The translations under genes and the position numbers were made by a program. The notes beneath the pieces were generated by a model. The model was not told where the DNA came from. It was given only the letters and a program-made list of their open reading frames with translations, and made no database searches. From Spirochaetales bacterium (GTDB lineage Bacteria; Spirochaetota; Spirochaetia; UBA9216), in NCBI GenBank assembly GCA_016839055.1, contig JAEKNX010000003.1, positions 248,001-312,000 of the forward strand: a stretch of DNA of 64,000 nt, written 5' to 3'. Below are positions 35,575-44,406 of this stretch, in pieces. Position 1 is the stretch's first letter; each line of letters starts with the position of its first letter.

Positions 35575-37074
35575 ATGGAAAAAAATGACATTGGCCTGAT
35601 AGGACTTGCGGTAATGGGGCAGAATCTTGTAATGAACCTGGCAGATCACGGTTACAAAACTGCGTTTTTCAATAGATCCCGAGAAAAAACTGACCTATTT
35701 ATCAACGAGAGCAAAACAGCATGCGAATCAACCGAAAATCTCGATCCATATTTTGACATTAAGAGTTTTGTTGAATCAATAGAACGGCCCCGAAGGATTC
35801 TTCTGATGGTAAAGGCCGGAGACGGCGTTGATGCGGTGATAGAAAGCCTTCTGCCTCATCTTGAGAAGGGAGATCTCATCGCTGATCTCGGCAACTCATT
35901 CTTCAGAGACAGCATAAGACGTGAAGAAAGTCTGGCCGGGCAGGGAATTTTATTTGCGGGTGTCGGAGTGTCCGGAGGCGAAGAGGGAGCAAGGCGCGGG
36001 CCGTCTATTATGCCCGGCGGCAGCCCGGAAGCAGCAGCCTTGCTCGAGTCAGTGCTGACTTCAATAAGCGCGGAAGTAAAAGAGATCGACGGGAGCCCTG
36101 CTAAATGCTGCAGATGGCTCGGCGGCGGCGGCTCGGGACATTACGTCAAGATGGTACACAACGGAATTGAATACGGTGATATGCAGATTATCTCCGAAGC
36201 CTATAACCTGATGACGGCAGAAAAAAATAATTCACCCTTCCATCTCACAAATGATCAGGCCTCAAAAGTATTCACAGACTGGAACAACAGCAGCCTTGCC
36301 GGCTTCCTGAACGAGATTACATCAGAAATTCTACAATACAGAGATGAAGACGGCAGCTTTCTAATTGACTCAATACTCGACGCAGCGGGGCAAAAGGGAA
36401 CCGGTAAATGGACCGTGGAAGAGAGTTTCAATCAGGGAAGACCCGTCACGGTAATAAGCGAGGCAGTATATGCCAGGGCCCTGTCATCACTGAAGAGCCA
36501 GAGAATAGAGGCGAAAAAACACCTCCAGGGAAGTACGATAGCAATCAATTTCAGCAAAAAAGATAATGAGAGCATAATCTCCGATCTCGGGGATGCCCTC
36601 CTTGCCTCAAGAATAATCTCCTACGCCCAGGGATTCTCTCTCATGACCGCGGCATCCGATAATTTCCGCTGGGAGCTAAGCCCTGTCAGCATAGCTGAAA
36701 TATGGAGGGGAGGCTGCATAATAAGGTCCGCCCTCCTGTCTCCAATAAGAGCTGCCTTCACAAACAACAGCAAACTACCGTCCCTGCTCTTTGACGAGTA
36801 TTTTTCAAACCTGATGACACAGCTCCAAAGCGGCTGGCGGAGAACAGCGGCGAGGGGTATTGCCTGGGGAATTCCTCTGCCCGGCATTACATCGGCACTC
36901 TCATACTTCGACGGCTTCCGGTCGGGAAGGCTGCCAGCCAACCTGATTCAGGCTCAGCGGGATTATTTCGGCGGTCATATGTATGAAAGAACGGACAAAC
37001 CACGTGGAGAGTTTTTTCACACAAACTGGACCGGACGCGGCGGAAAAGCTGCTTCATCGGCCTATAACGCCTAA
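35575..37074 (+). CDS. gnd: 6-phosphogluconate dehydrogenase (decarboxylating)
   Basis: 499 residues, slightly longer than the usual 470-480. It oxidises 6-phosphogluconate to ribulose-5-phosphate + CO2 + NADPH. N-terminal Rossmann motif GLAVMGQNL, then FFNRSREKTD, GVGVSGGEEGARRGPSIMPGG, the catalytic GSGHYVKMVHNGIEYGD (Lys and His-Asn), and C-terminal IAEIWRGGCIIRS and GRGGKAASSAYNA. The last is close to the usual FHTNWxG ending. It is followed after 12 bases by pgl. Confidence 0.96.
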   Translation: MEKNDIGLIGLAVMGQNLVMNLADHGYKTAFFNRSREKTDLFINESKTACESTENLDPYFDIKSFVESIERPRRILLMVKAGDGVDAVIESLLPHLEKGDLIADLGNSFFRDSIRREESLAGQGILFAGVGVSGGEEGARRGPSIMPGGSPEAAALLESVLTSISAEVKEIDGSPAKCCRWLGGGGSGHYVKMVHNGIEYGDMQIISEAYNLMTAEKNNSPFHLTNDQASKVFTDWNNSSLAGFLNEITSEILQYRDEDGSFLIDSILDAAGQKGTGKWTVEESFNQGRPVTVISEAVYARALSSLKSQRIEAKKHLQGSTIAINFSKKDNESIISDLGDALLASRIISYAQGFSLMTAASDNFRWELSPVSIAEIWRGGCIIRSALLSPIRAAFTNNSKLPSLLFDEYFSNLMTQLQSGWRRTAARGIAWGIPLPGITSALSYFDGFRSGRLPANLIQAQRDYFGGHMYERTDKPRGEFFHTNWTGRGGKAASSAYNA

Positions 37075-37086
37075 AAAGGAGATAAC

Positions 37087-37854
37087 ATGGTTGAACTGAA
37101 AGTCCTTGATAATGTATTCGAGATCTCAAAGATGACTTTCAAGCGACTCACATCCGTGGGCCCCCTCGGCAGCGCGGCGCTTTCATTCGGCTCAACCTAC
37201 TCCCGGATTTTCGATGACTGGAAAAAAATACTCTCGGCCGAACTCCTGTCTGACGCACTCCACAATAAGGCCTCATGTTCACACCTGCCGGCCTTTTTTC
37301 CGGGAGATGAGAGGCTTGTCGGTTTCGATAATCCTGATAGCAACTGGGGAACGGCTACACGACTATTTCTGTCGGCCTGCGGTAATAATAAGGACAGGAC
37401 GAGGCATCCAAGATCCCTATCCGGCTACCGGAAAATTCTTTCAGATTTTTTTCCGGGACCTCCGGTTTTTGATATAACTTTTCTCGGCATCGGCTCTGAC
37501 GGTCATACGGCCAGCCTCTTTCCGGGAAGCTGCCCCGATGAGTCCTCACCGGATTGGAGGGCGCCTGTTCTGAGAACGACCGCGTCCTTCGACCCGCCCG
37601 AGAGGCTGACTCTGGGGCCGGAGGTAATTGCAGTCTCAAAACAACTGATAATCATCGTCACGGGAGAAGCAAAAACTTCTGTTCTGGAAAATTTCCTGAG
37701 AGAACTCCAGAATGACACCGGCCCGAAGGCAGCCCTTCCGCCTGTGAAGATAACCAGAAGAAGGGAAGCCCTTTCTCTCAACACCCTCGTTTTGGCCGAT
37801 AAAGAGGCGACAGAAAAGCTTCCGGAAGGGCTCAAGTCAGGATACAGTAAATGA
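37087..37854 (+). CDS. pgl: 6-phosphogluconolactonase (DevB type)
   Basis: 255 residues. It hydrolyses 6-phosphogluconolactone to 6-phosphogluconate, the step between Zwf and Gnd. Motifs: FFPGDERLVGFDNPDSN and LGIGSDGHTASLFPGSC (the conserved GxGxDGHTASLFP), then a C-terminal region ending in ADKEATEKL. AAGGAG precedes the ATG. The stop overlaps the zwf start by 4 bases (ATGA). Confidence 0.94.
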   Translation: MVELKVLDNVFEISKMTFKRLTSVGPLGSAALSFGSTYSRIFDDWKKILSAELLSDALHNKASCSHLPAFFPGDERLVGFDNPDSNWGTATRLFLSACGNNKDRTRHPRSLSGYRKILSDFFPGPPVFDITFLGIGSDGHTASLFPGSCPDESSPDWRAPVLRTTASFDPPERLTLGPEVIAVSKQLIIIVTGEAKTSVLENFLRELQNDTGPKAALPPVKITRRREALSLNTLVLADKEATEKLPEGLKSGYSK

Positions 37855-39200
37855 TCTTTAATAAAACAGGAACTGTTCCCGAAAAAGAGAAATCCGCAAT
37901 AATAATACTCGGTGCATCCGGAGACCTGGCCCGGCGAAAACTAATTCCAGCCCTCTCTGTTCTTCGTCAGCAGGAACTTATCAGACCTGATTCGGTAGTC
38001 ATCGGCGAGGGCCGATCTGAATTTACTGATGAGGAATTCAGAACAAGATTTAAAAGCTGCAAAGGGTTCTGTAAACAGCTGTTCTATCACCAGGGAATAA
38101 CAGGCTTAAAAGACTTTATAGCCAGTAAGGGAGAGTTTAAAAAAATTATTATATTCCTGGCTCTTCCTCCGGCAAGTTATGAAACGACTATCGAGAAACT
38201 CTTTAACGAGGGCTTTCGTGATGAAGTAAACATCGTAATAGAAAAACCATTCGGACGGGATTACAATAGTGCAAGAAAACTAAATGATTCAATCCATAAG
38301 TATTTTTCCGAGAAACAGATTTTCCGAAGTGATCATTATCTTGCGAAGGAAGCAGTCCAGAATATTTTAATCTTCCGTTTCGCGAACTCCATATTCGAGG
38401 CCTCTTGGAACAGCAATTATATAGAATCAATACAGATAAACGCCTTTGAATCAATCGGGGTTGAAGAGAGGGGCGGGTATTTTGATCATTCCGGCTCTAT
38501 AAAAGACATGGTTCAGAACCACCTTTTGCAGATGCTCTGCCTCACAACAATGGATCCGCCGGTTAGCCTGGATCCCGAAGACATTCGCAGTCAGAAAATA
38601 AACATCCTTAAGGCAATAGAGATTGAAGAGGTCAGCCGCGGCCGGTATTCCGGATACCTCGATGAAAAAGGCGTTGCTCCGGACTCGAAGACCGAGACCT
38701 GGGCCGAGCTTAAACTGAAGATTAACAACCATCGCTGGGCCGGAACGCCAGTCTATATCAGGACAGGAAAAGCCCTCGACCGCAAAGGAACGGAAATAGG
38801 GCTTAGATTCAGAAAACGGCCTCATGCACTCTACAATCCGCCTGAAGGAACAGCTTCAAACGAGATAATCTTCAAGGTACAGCCTTCAGAAGGGATAGTC
38901 CTTCAGCTTACCGGCAAAAATCCGGGAATGGATCTTCAGCTTAGCCGGACCGATATGGCCTTTTGCTACAATGACAACTTTAAGGGTGATATTCCCGAAG
39001 CCTACCAGAAACTCCTTCTCGATGCGCTGCGGGGCGACAAGACCCTCTTCGTCAGTGCGGAGGAGACCGAACTGGCCTGGAAGAAGCTGGACGGCCTGCC
39101 TGAGACAGAGACTCTCGTTAGTTATGAAAGAGGAAAAGTTCCTGAGTCGATATTCGGCAATATATGGATCAACTTCGAAAACTACCAAGGCCTGTGCTAA
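37851..39200 (+). CDS. zwf: Glucose-6-phosphate 1-dehydrogenase
   Basis: 449 residues, short for the family (480-500). It oxidises glucose-6-phosphate, giving NADPH. Nucleotide motif GASGDLARRKL (21-31), EKPFG (131-135), and the substrate site RSDHYLAKEAVQN (159-171). In most homologues this reads R-I-D-H-Y-L-G-K-E, so Ile and Gly are replaced here while the catalytic Asp-His and Lys remain. The end (EVSRGRY, AELKLKINNHRWAGTPVYIRTGKAL) is normal. It overlaps pgl by 4 bases. The last four codons (GLC and stop) form the first unit of a 20-bp tandem repeat. Confidence 0.94.
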   Translation: MIFNKTGTVPEKEKSAIIILGASGDLARRKLIPALSVLRQQELIRPDSVVIGEGRSEFTDEEFRTRFKSCKGFCKQLFYHQGITGLKDFIASKGEFKKIIIFLALPPASYETTIEKLFNEGFRDEVNIVIEKPFGRDYNSARKLNDSIHKYFSEKQIFRSDHYLAKEAVQNILIFRFANSIFEASWNSNYIESIQINAFESIGVEERGGYFDHSGSIKDMVQNHLLQMLCLTTMDPPVSLDPEDIRSQKINILKAIEIEEVSRGRYSGYLDEKGVAPDSKTETWAELKLKINNHRWAGTPVYIRTGKALDRKGTEIGLRFRKRPHALYNPPEGTASNEIIFKVQPSEGIVLQLTGKNPGMDLQLSRTDMAFCYNDNFKGDIPEAYQKLLLDALRGDKTLFVSAEETELAWKKLDGLPETETLVSYERGKVPESIFGNIWINFENYQGLC

Positions 39201-39258
39201 CAGGACTCGGCCTGTGCTAACAGGACGCGGCCTGTGCGGGCAGGACTCGGCCTGTGTT
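39189..39258. repeat. 20-bp tandem repeat, 3.5 copies, each a small hairpin
   Basis: Units at 39189-39208, 39209-39228 and 39229-39248, plus a half unit. The consensus reads GGCCTGTGCTAACAGGACTC, with one change in unit 2 and three in unit 3. Each of the first two contains CCTGT-GCTA-ACAGG, a perfect 5-bp hairpin. The array starts inside the zwf stop region and ends on the stop of the convergent phosphoesterase, filling the gap between the genes. Confidence 0.85.
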
Positions 39259-40076
39259 CAGATTTCGATAATCTTCATAGTCTTCGAAACTTCAACAAAG
39301 GGATCGACGTTATCAAACCACTCGGTGCTGTAACCGAGACACTGACAGATGTTGGTAATACCGCCCTTCACTACCTGTTTCCGGTAGTGAACATGTCCGC
39401 AGATCGAATATTTTACTGATGGATATTTTAAAAAAAGTTCTCCGAGAGAACGACTGCCCAGGAATGCATTAAAATAGTCCCAGGTGTCATGGGGAACAGG
39501 CACGGTGAAATCATCTATCGGCAGCATATGCGTGACCGCCACTATCTCATCACCCTCGGATAGAATAAGTGATTCTTCGACGCGGCCGAGAAACCAGTCA
39601 TGAACCTTTTTATCGGGCATTTTCCAGTCAGTCATTATACTGTCCTGCCAAATCCTCCCCTTGTAAGAACGTCTCTGAAAGTCCTCGAAACTGAAGACGG
39701 AGCCGGTTCCAAAGGAATAATCATACCAGCAGGTGTCTCCCACTGCCGACCATCCATTCTTCAGCTTTACAGGGCCTGATGCCAGATTATGAGGATGGGC
39801 AGCCATTGCCGTATAGGTTTCCATCGCGCTAATTCCGGGATGCTTCTCATTCCATAGATCATGATTGCCTGGAACAAAGAGGCAGTCACGGCCTGTTTCC
39901 TTCTCAATCCGGGTGACAACCTCGAGGCTTAACTTGTGATCACTCGCTATATCTCCCGCTGTAATAAAGAGATCCAGATCATTATTTTTTATTGTGTCGC
40001 AAACGGCCGGAGTTACCCGATCTTCTCCAGCGAAGTTAATGTCCACATGGAGGTCCGACAGAAGTCCAATTTTCAT
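39258..40076 (-). CDS. Calcineurin-like metallophosphoesterase
   Basis: 272 residues. The dimetal motifs are complete and in order: SDLHVD, ITAGDIAS, VPGNHDLW, VTHMLP and ICGHVHY. It hydrolyses a phosphomono- or phosphodiester; the substrate is unknown. It has no signal peptide, so it is cytosolic. Last gene of the peptide-transporter operon, 13 bases after dppC, which implies a link to the imported solute or simply co-transcription. Its stop touches the tandem repeat behind zwf. Confidence 0.88.
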   Translation of the reverse strand: MKIGLLSDLHVDINFAGEDRVTPAVCDTIKNNDLDLFITAGDIASDHKLSLEVVTRIEKETGRDCLFVPGNHDLWNEKHPGISAMETYTAMAAHPHNLASGPVKLKNGWSAVGDTCWYDYSFGTGSVFSFEDFQRRSYKGRIWQDSIMTDWKMPDKKVHDWFLGRVEESLILSEGDEIVAVTHMLPIDDFTVPVPHDTWDYFNAFLGSRSLGELFLKYPSVKYSICGHVHYRKQVVKGGITNICQCLGYSTEWFDNVDPFVEVSKTMKIIEI

Positions 40077-40089
40077 GCTTTCTCCATAT

Positions 40090-40905
40090 TTACTTAAGCA
40101 GCCGCGGGTTCAGCTTCTCAGACAGCGTATCCCCGATAATATTGAAAGACAAGACTGCAAATGCAAGCGTCAAGCCAGGGAAAATTGCCATCCAGGGAGC
40201 CTGATAAAGGTAGTTCCTGGCATCCTTTAGCATCAGCCCCCAGCTTGGTTCCGGAGGCTGGGTTCCAAGACCGAGAAACGACAGGCTGGCCTCGATGACG
40301 ACGGCCATAGCAAAGGTTATCGAACACTGCACTACTACCTTCCCAAGGAGATTGGGCAGTATATGCTTGATGATTATCTTGAAAACTCCTGAACCTAGAG
40401 CCCTGGAGGCTTCAACATAGCCCTCGGTCTTGATTGAAAGGGTCTCGGCGCGGACAAGCCTCGCAAAGACAGGACTGAAAATAAATCCAATCGCGAGCAT
40501 TACCTGTACGAGTCCGTAACCGAGAAATGAAACAACGGTGATGGCAAGCAAAATAGTTGGAAACGAGAGGATGCTGTCCATAAGCAGCATAAGAATATTA
40601 TCAGCGGCGACGTTTCCGAGCCCCGCAGCGAGTCCGACTGCCGTTCCGATGAGTACAGCTACTCCGACCGAGACGAGTCCGACAATCAGTGCAGGACGCG
40701 AACCGTGAATGATTCTGCTTAGCACATCACGTCCAAAGTTGTCGGTACCGAGAAGATGGGCTGACGACGGACCTTCAAATCTTATTTCCGTCTCCTGGTC
40801 GGTCGGATTGTAGGGTGAAATCCAGGGTGCCGCGATAGCGGCAACCCCGATAATAATTACAAAAATTATAGCTGCATTAAAAAGTACAGTTCTTGACTTG
40901 TTCAT
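40090..40905 (-). CDS. Peptide/nickel ABC transporter permease, DppC/OppC type
   Basis: 271 residues, six membrane helices. N-terminal TM followed by FEGPSSAHLLGTDNFGRDVLSRII, the hallmark of DppC-type permeases (LGTDxxGRDxLSR), then the EAA loop region EASRALGSGVFKIIIKHILPN. It pairs with the DppB-type permease to form the membrane channel. It follows the binding-protein gene by 3 bases. In most such operons the second permease comes directly after the first; here it is separated by two ATPases and the binding protein. Confidence 0.9.
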   Translation of the reverse strand: MNKSRTVLFNAAIIFVIIIGVAAIAAPWISPYNPTDQETEIRFEGPSSAHLLGTDNFGRDVLSRIIHGSRPALIVGLVSVGVAVLIGTAVGLAAGLGNVAADNILMLLMDSILSFPTILLAITVVSFLGYGLVQVMLAIGFIFSPVFARLVRAETLSIKTEGYVEASRALGSGVFKIIIKHILPNLLGKVVVQCSITFAMAVVIEASLSFLGLGTQPPEPSWGLMLKDARNYLYQAPWMAIFPGLTLAFAVLSFNIIGDTLSEKLNPRLLK

Positions 40906-40908
40906 ATT

Positions 40909-42450
40909 CTATTTAACTACCGTCCACCTGAAATCAAAGGTATCGAGTTTCGGTGTAATAACAAAACCTTCAACGTTTTTCCTGATTCCGGTCTGCCTGA
41001 ATGAAGATCCCAGATATACGAAGGGTACTTCCTTTGCCATTATCTCGAGAGCCTCATCATAAAGAGCCTTCCTCTCTTCAAATCCGATAGTAACGGCTGC
41101 ATCTTTGAGGAGTTCAGTTGTTCGGTCGTTATACCAGCTGACATACTTGCCGCCGCCATAGCCGTTAAGGGTTCCGTCCGGATCGAGTTTTCCGGTGTGT
41201 CCGATAACGGTAAAATCAAAATTATGCCCCTTATAGACATCGGCGAGCCATGTTGACCAGTCGACGAGCTGAATCTTGACGTTTAGACCAACGTCGGAGA
41301 GCATCTCCTGGTACATTTCGCCGGCGGTAACATGCAGGGCATAGTTCTGAGGCAGAAAGAGTTCGAACTCCTGTTTGGAACTTACCCCGGCTTCTTTTAG
41401 AAGAGCTCTTGCTTTTTCAGGATTATAAGTATAGAACTCTACATCATTATAGAAGGCGCTGCTTTTATCCATGAAGGTGTTGATGGGCTCACCGCCGCCG
41501 TAGGCTATATCAAGTATCTTCTGCTTGTCTATCGCGTAATTTATAGCCTGCCTCACCCTGATATCTGAAAGAGTCGGGTTCTCACAGTTCATCGCCATAA
41601 CAAGGATTAGCGCAGTGAGGTTTTCTTCTATGTAGACATCCTTATCGGCTTCCAGCATTGGAATGCTGTCAGCATCGACGATGAATACGATGTCAACCTG
41701 TCCTGCAATGAGGCTCTGAACCTGTACGGATGTCTCAGGGATGATATGCATTTCAATATTATCAACCTTCGGAAGGCCCTTCATCCAGTAGTTTTCATTC
41801 TTGGTAAGTGTAACCTTATTGTCTCTTACCCATTCGACTAATTTAAATGGTCCGGTTCCAACAGGTTTTGAATCAAAATCATGTCCCGAATCAAGAAGGC
41901 TCTTCGGGAGAATAGCTGACCAGCCGGAGGCAATTGTACCAAGAAACGGTGCATTGGGTTTGGAAAGATTGAAGACAACGGTATTCACATCAGGGGTTTC
42001 AATTGAAGTAACAGAAGTAAATCCCTTAAAGTGCGGAGTTCCCGTCTCCTCACTCATCAATCTATCAAATGAAGCCTTCACATCGGCAGAGGTTAAGGGA
42101 TCACCATTATGAAAAGTCACGCCTGATCTGAGTTTGAAAGTCCAGCTCAGGTTATCATCCGAGACCTTCCAGCTTTCAGCGAGCGCCGGAACAATCTTTC
42201 CGCTTCCCTTCTCGGGTTCGGCGAGAGTATCATAGATACTCTTACAAACCTGAAATGTCAGTGTTCCCGAAGTCATATGAGGATCAAGACTGTCGGGATT
42301 GCCTGGAAGAGCAAAGTTCAGGGTAGTCGGTTCCGCGGCGGCTGGAGCTGCAGCCTCCGCTTCGGAAGCTTCCTGCTTTCCTCCGGAAAAGACAAAAGCG
42401 GGGACCAGAATCAGTACGAGTACTGCGGCCAAACAAATCATTCTTTTCAT
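40909..42450 (-). CDS. Peptide/nickel ABC transporter substrate-binding protein (family 5)
   Basis: 513 residues. Signal peptide (ICLAAVLVLILVPAFVFS) followed by GGKQEA and an Ala/Glu linker, the spirochaete-type start without a lipobox Cys. The SBP_bac_5 fold is clear: SLDPHMTSGT, ALAESWKVSDDNLSWTFKLR, VTFHNGDPLTSADVKASFDRL, VRQAINYAIDKQKIL. It binds a peptide or related oligomer in the periplasm for the DppBCDF-type transporter. GGAG precedes the ATG. Confidence 0.92.
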   Translation of the reverse strand: MKRMICLAAVLVLILVPAFVFSGGKQEASEAEAAAPAAAEPTTLNFALPGNPDSLDPHMTSGTLTFQVCKSIYDTLAEPEKGSGKIVPALAESWKVSDDNLSWTFKLRSGVTFHNGDPLTSADVKASFDRLMSEETGTPHFKGFTSVTSIETPDVNTVVFNLSKPNAPFLGTIASGWSAILPKSLLDSGHDFDSKPVGTGPFKLVEWVRDNKVTLTKNENYWMKGLPKVDNIEMHIIPETSVQVQSLIAGQVDIVFIVDADSIPMLEADKDVYIEENLTALILVMAMNCENPTLSDIRVRQAINYAIDKQKILDIAYGGGEPINTFMDKSSAFYNDVEFYTYNPEKARALLKEAGVSSKQEFELFLPQNYALHVTAGEMYQEMLSDVGLNVKIQLVDWSTWLADVYKGHNFDFTVIGHTGKLDPDGTLNGYGGGKYVSWYNDRTTELLKDAAVTIGFEERKALYDEALEIMAKEVPFVYLGSSFRQTGIRKNVEGFVITPKLDTFDFRWTVVK

Positions 42451-42472
42451 TTTTTTCTCCTTATCTATCCGG

Positions 42473-43426
42473 TTAGACCGGTAAAATACTATTATAACAT
42501 GCTACAAAATGGCCTTCGGCAATCTCGAGCATCTCAGGGGCCTTGTCCTGTTCCGATAAGTAAAAGACCCGGCCATCCGGCAAGCCTTTCGAGTAGCCTT
42601 CTTTTTCAACATGAAAGACCTCTTCCCCGGACTCCTCATCTATAGGGCTCAGCCCGGGAATCGATGAAAACAGCTTCAAGGTATATGGATGAATTGGTTT
42701 TTCCATGATTATTTCGGCAGGGGCCGTCTCTACAATCTGTCCCTTATACATCACCGCAATGCGATCACTCAGATAGGATACGAGATTCAGATCATGAGAA
42801 ATAAACAGAAAGGTGAGTGACAGCTTATCCTTCAGCTCGAGCAGCAGATTAATAATCTGTGCCTGAATAGAGACATCGAGGTTTGACACAGGCTCATCGA
42901 GGATTAGAAAATCAGGTTCCACCGACAAGGCCCGCGCTATAACTACTCGCTGCTTCTGCCCACCGGAGAACTCATGCGGGTACCGGCTCTTATGGGAGGG
43001 AGTAATACCGACAAGATTCAGCAGTTCATCAACCCTGGTGTTAACAAGGCGCTTCTCATAGCCTATGTTGTTCAGTCCTTCCTTGATACTGTTCTCGATT
43101 GACATCTTAGGGTTGAGAGCGGAATTAGGATCCTGAAAGACTATCTGAACCTTTCTTCGAAATTCCCTGAGCCTACGGCTTGAGAGTTTCCCGAGATCTG
43201 TACCTCCGATATTTATTTCCCCGGAAGTAGGCGGATCGAGAAAAAGCAGTGCCCGCGAGAGGGTGGTCTTCCCGCATCCGGATTCACCGACCAGACCAAA
43301 AATTGTATTTTTTTCAATATTAAGATTCACCCTGTCCACGGCGGTAAATGAGAGCTTACCGGCCGCCCCGAAGCCGCGGCCTCTGAACGTTTTTACAAGA
43401 TCGACAATTTTAATGAAGCTGCTCAT
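42473..43426 (-). CDS. Peptide ABC transporter ATP-binding protein, DppF/OppF type
   Basis: 317 residues from the ATG at 43426, chosen because GGAG precedes it and it overlaps the dppD stop by 4 bases (ATGA); a longer frame runs inside dppD. Walker A GESGCGKT, signature FSGGQKQR, Walker B LILDEPVSNLD, and the oligopeptide-type C-terminal extension with HPYTLKLFSSIPG and the Fe-S-like Cys near CYNS. It powers uptake with the DppD subunit. Confidence 0.92.
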   Translation of the reverse strand: MSSFIKIVDLVKTFRGRGFGAAGKLSFTAVDRVNLNIEKNTIFGLVGESGCGKTTLSRALLFLDPPTSGEINIGGTDLGKLSSRRLREFRRKVQIVFQDPNSALNPKMSIENSIKEGLNNIGYEKRLVNTRVDELLNLVGITPSHKSRYPHEFSGGQKQRVVIARALSVEPDFLILDEPVSNLDVSIQAQIINLLLELKDKLSLTFLFISHDLNLVSYLSDRIAVMYKGQIVETAPAEIIMEKPIHPYTLKLFSSIPGLSPIDEESGEEVFHVEKEGYSKGLPDGRVFYLSEQDKAPEMLEIAEGHFVACYNSILPV

Positions 43427-44406
43427 TCGGTCCACTCCTTTGACAGGCAGAAACAGGCGGCGCTGTGACCTTCTCGAATCTTCTCCATCTCCGGTTGAGC
43501 CTGTGAGCAGCCGTCCTCGGCAAGAGGACAACGCGGATGAAAGGCACATCCGGGTGGAAAATGCTCGGCATCAGGAACCCGTCCCGATATGGCGGCGAGC
43601 TTCCGCCCTCTCTTGGCCGCGTCAGGAATGGACGCAAGCAGCAGCCGGGTGTAGGGATGCCTCGGAGACTCGAAGATGTCCGCCCTGCTGCCGGACTCTA
43701 CTATTCTTCCGGCATAAATTACCGACACTCTGTCGGAAATATCATGAACAACAGCAAGATCATGAGAAATGAAAAGAATACCCATGCCCAGCTTTCGCCG
43801 GAGTTTCATTATCAGTTTCAGTATCTGCAGCTGCAGGGTCACGTCCAATGCCGTCGTAGGCTCATCGGCAATAAGGAGGGAGGGGTTGCAGCAGATTGCA
43901 ATTCCAATCATCACCCTCTGCTTCATTCCGCCTGATAGTTCATGCGGATAACTGGACAAGACCCTTGTATTTCCGCCCAGACCCACAAGATCAAGAATTT
44001 CAATAGCCCTCTTCAAAGCTTCACTATGGTTCATTCCCAGGTGCAGTCTCAGCATCTCGGTGATCTGTTCACCGACCTTCATGGCTGGATTCAAATATTT
44101 GGACGGCTCCTGGAAAACCATAGCTATTTCCTTGCCCCTGGTCTTTCGCCGCTCTTCCGCGGTAAGGCTTAGAAGCTCGAGATCCTTATATTTGATAGTT
44201 CCGGATTCAATAATTGCCGGAGGTTCAGGAAGCAGCCCCATCACACAGGTAGAGGTCACTGTCTTGCCAGAACCAGACTCCCCCACGAGGGAATGAATCT
44301 CCCCCTTCATGACATCAAGGTCTATACCCCTTACTGCAGAGGCCTTTTTCTCACCTGTTCCGAAGCTTATTTTCAGATCTTTTATTTCTAGTATGCTGCC
44401 GTTCAT
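43423..44406 (-). CDS. Peptide ABC transporter ATP-binding protein, DppD/OppD type
   Basis: 327 residues. Walker A GESGSGKT, signature LSGGMKQR, Walker B LLIADEPTTALD, and the C-terminal oligopeptide-transporter domain with HPYTRLLLASIPD and CAFHPRCPLAEDGCSQA (Fe-S type Cys cluster of OppD/DppD). The start shares one base with the dppB stop (TGATG), and the stop overlaps the DppF start by 4 bases, so translation is coupled. Confidence 0.93.
   Translation of the reverse strand: MNGSILEIKDLKISFGTGEKKASAVRGIDLDVMKGEIHSLVGESGSGKTVTSTCVMGLLPEPPAIIESGTIKYKDLELLSLTAEERRKTRGKEIAMVFQEPSKYLNPAMKVGEQITEMLRLHLGMNHSEALKRAIEILDLVGLGGNTRVLSSYPHELSGGMKQRVMIGIAICCNPSLLIADEPTTALDVTLQLQILKLIMKLRRKLGMGILFISHDLAVVHDISDRVSVIYAGRIVESGSRADIFESPRHPYTRLLLASIPDAAKRGRKLAAISGRVPDAEHFPPGCAFHPRCPLAEDGCSQAQPEMEKIREGHSAACFCLSKEWTE

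Noticed and set aside
39189-39258. CRISPR-like array
   Set aside because: The 20-bp units are directly abutting with no spacers, and no cas genes are near.
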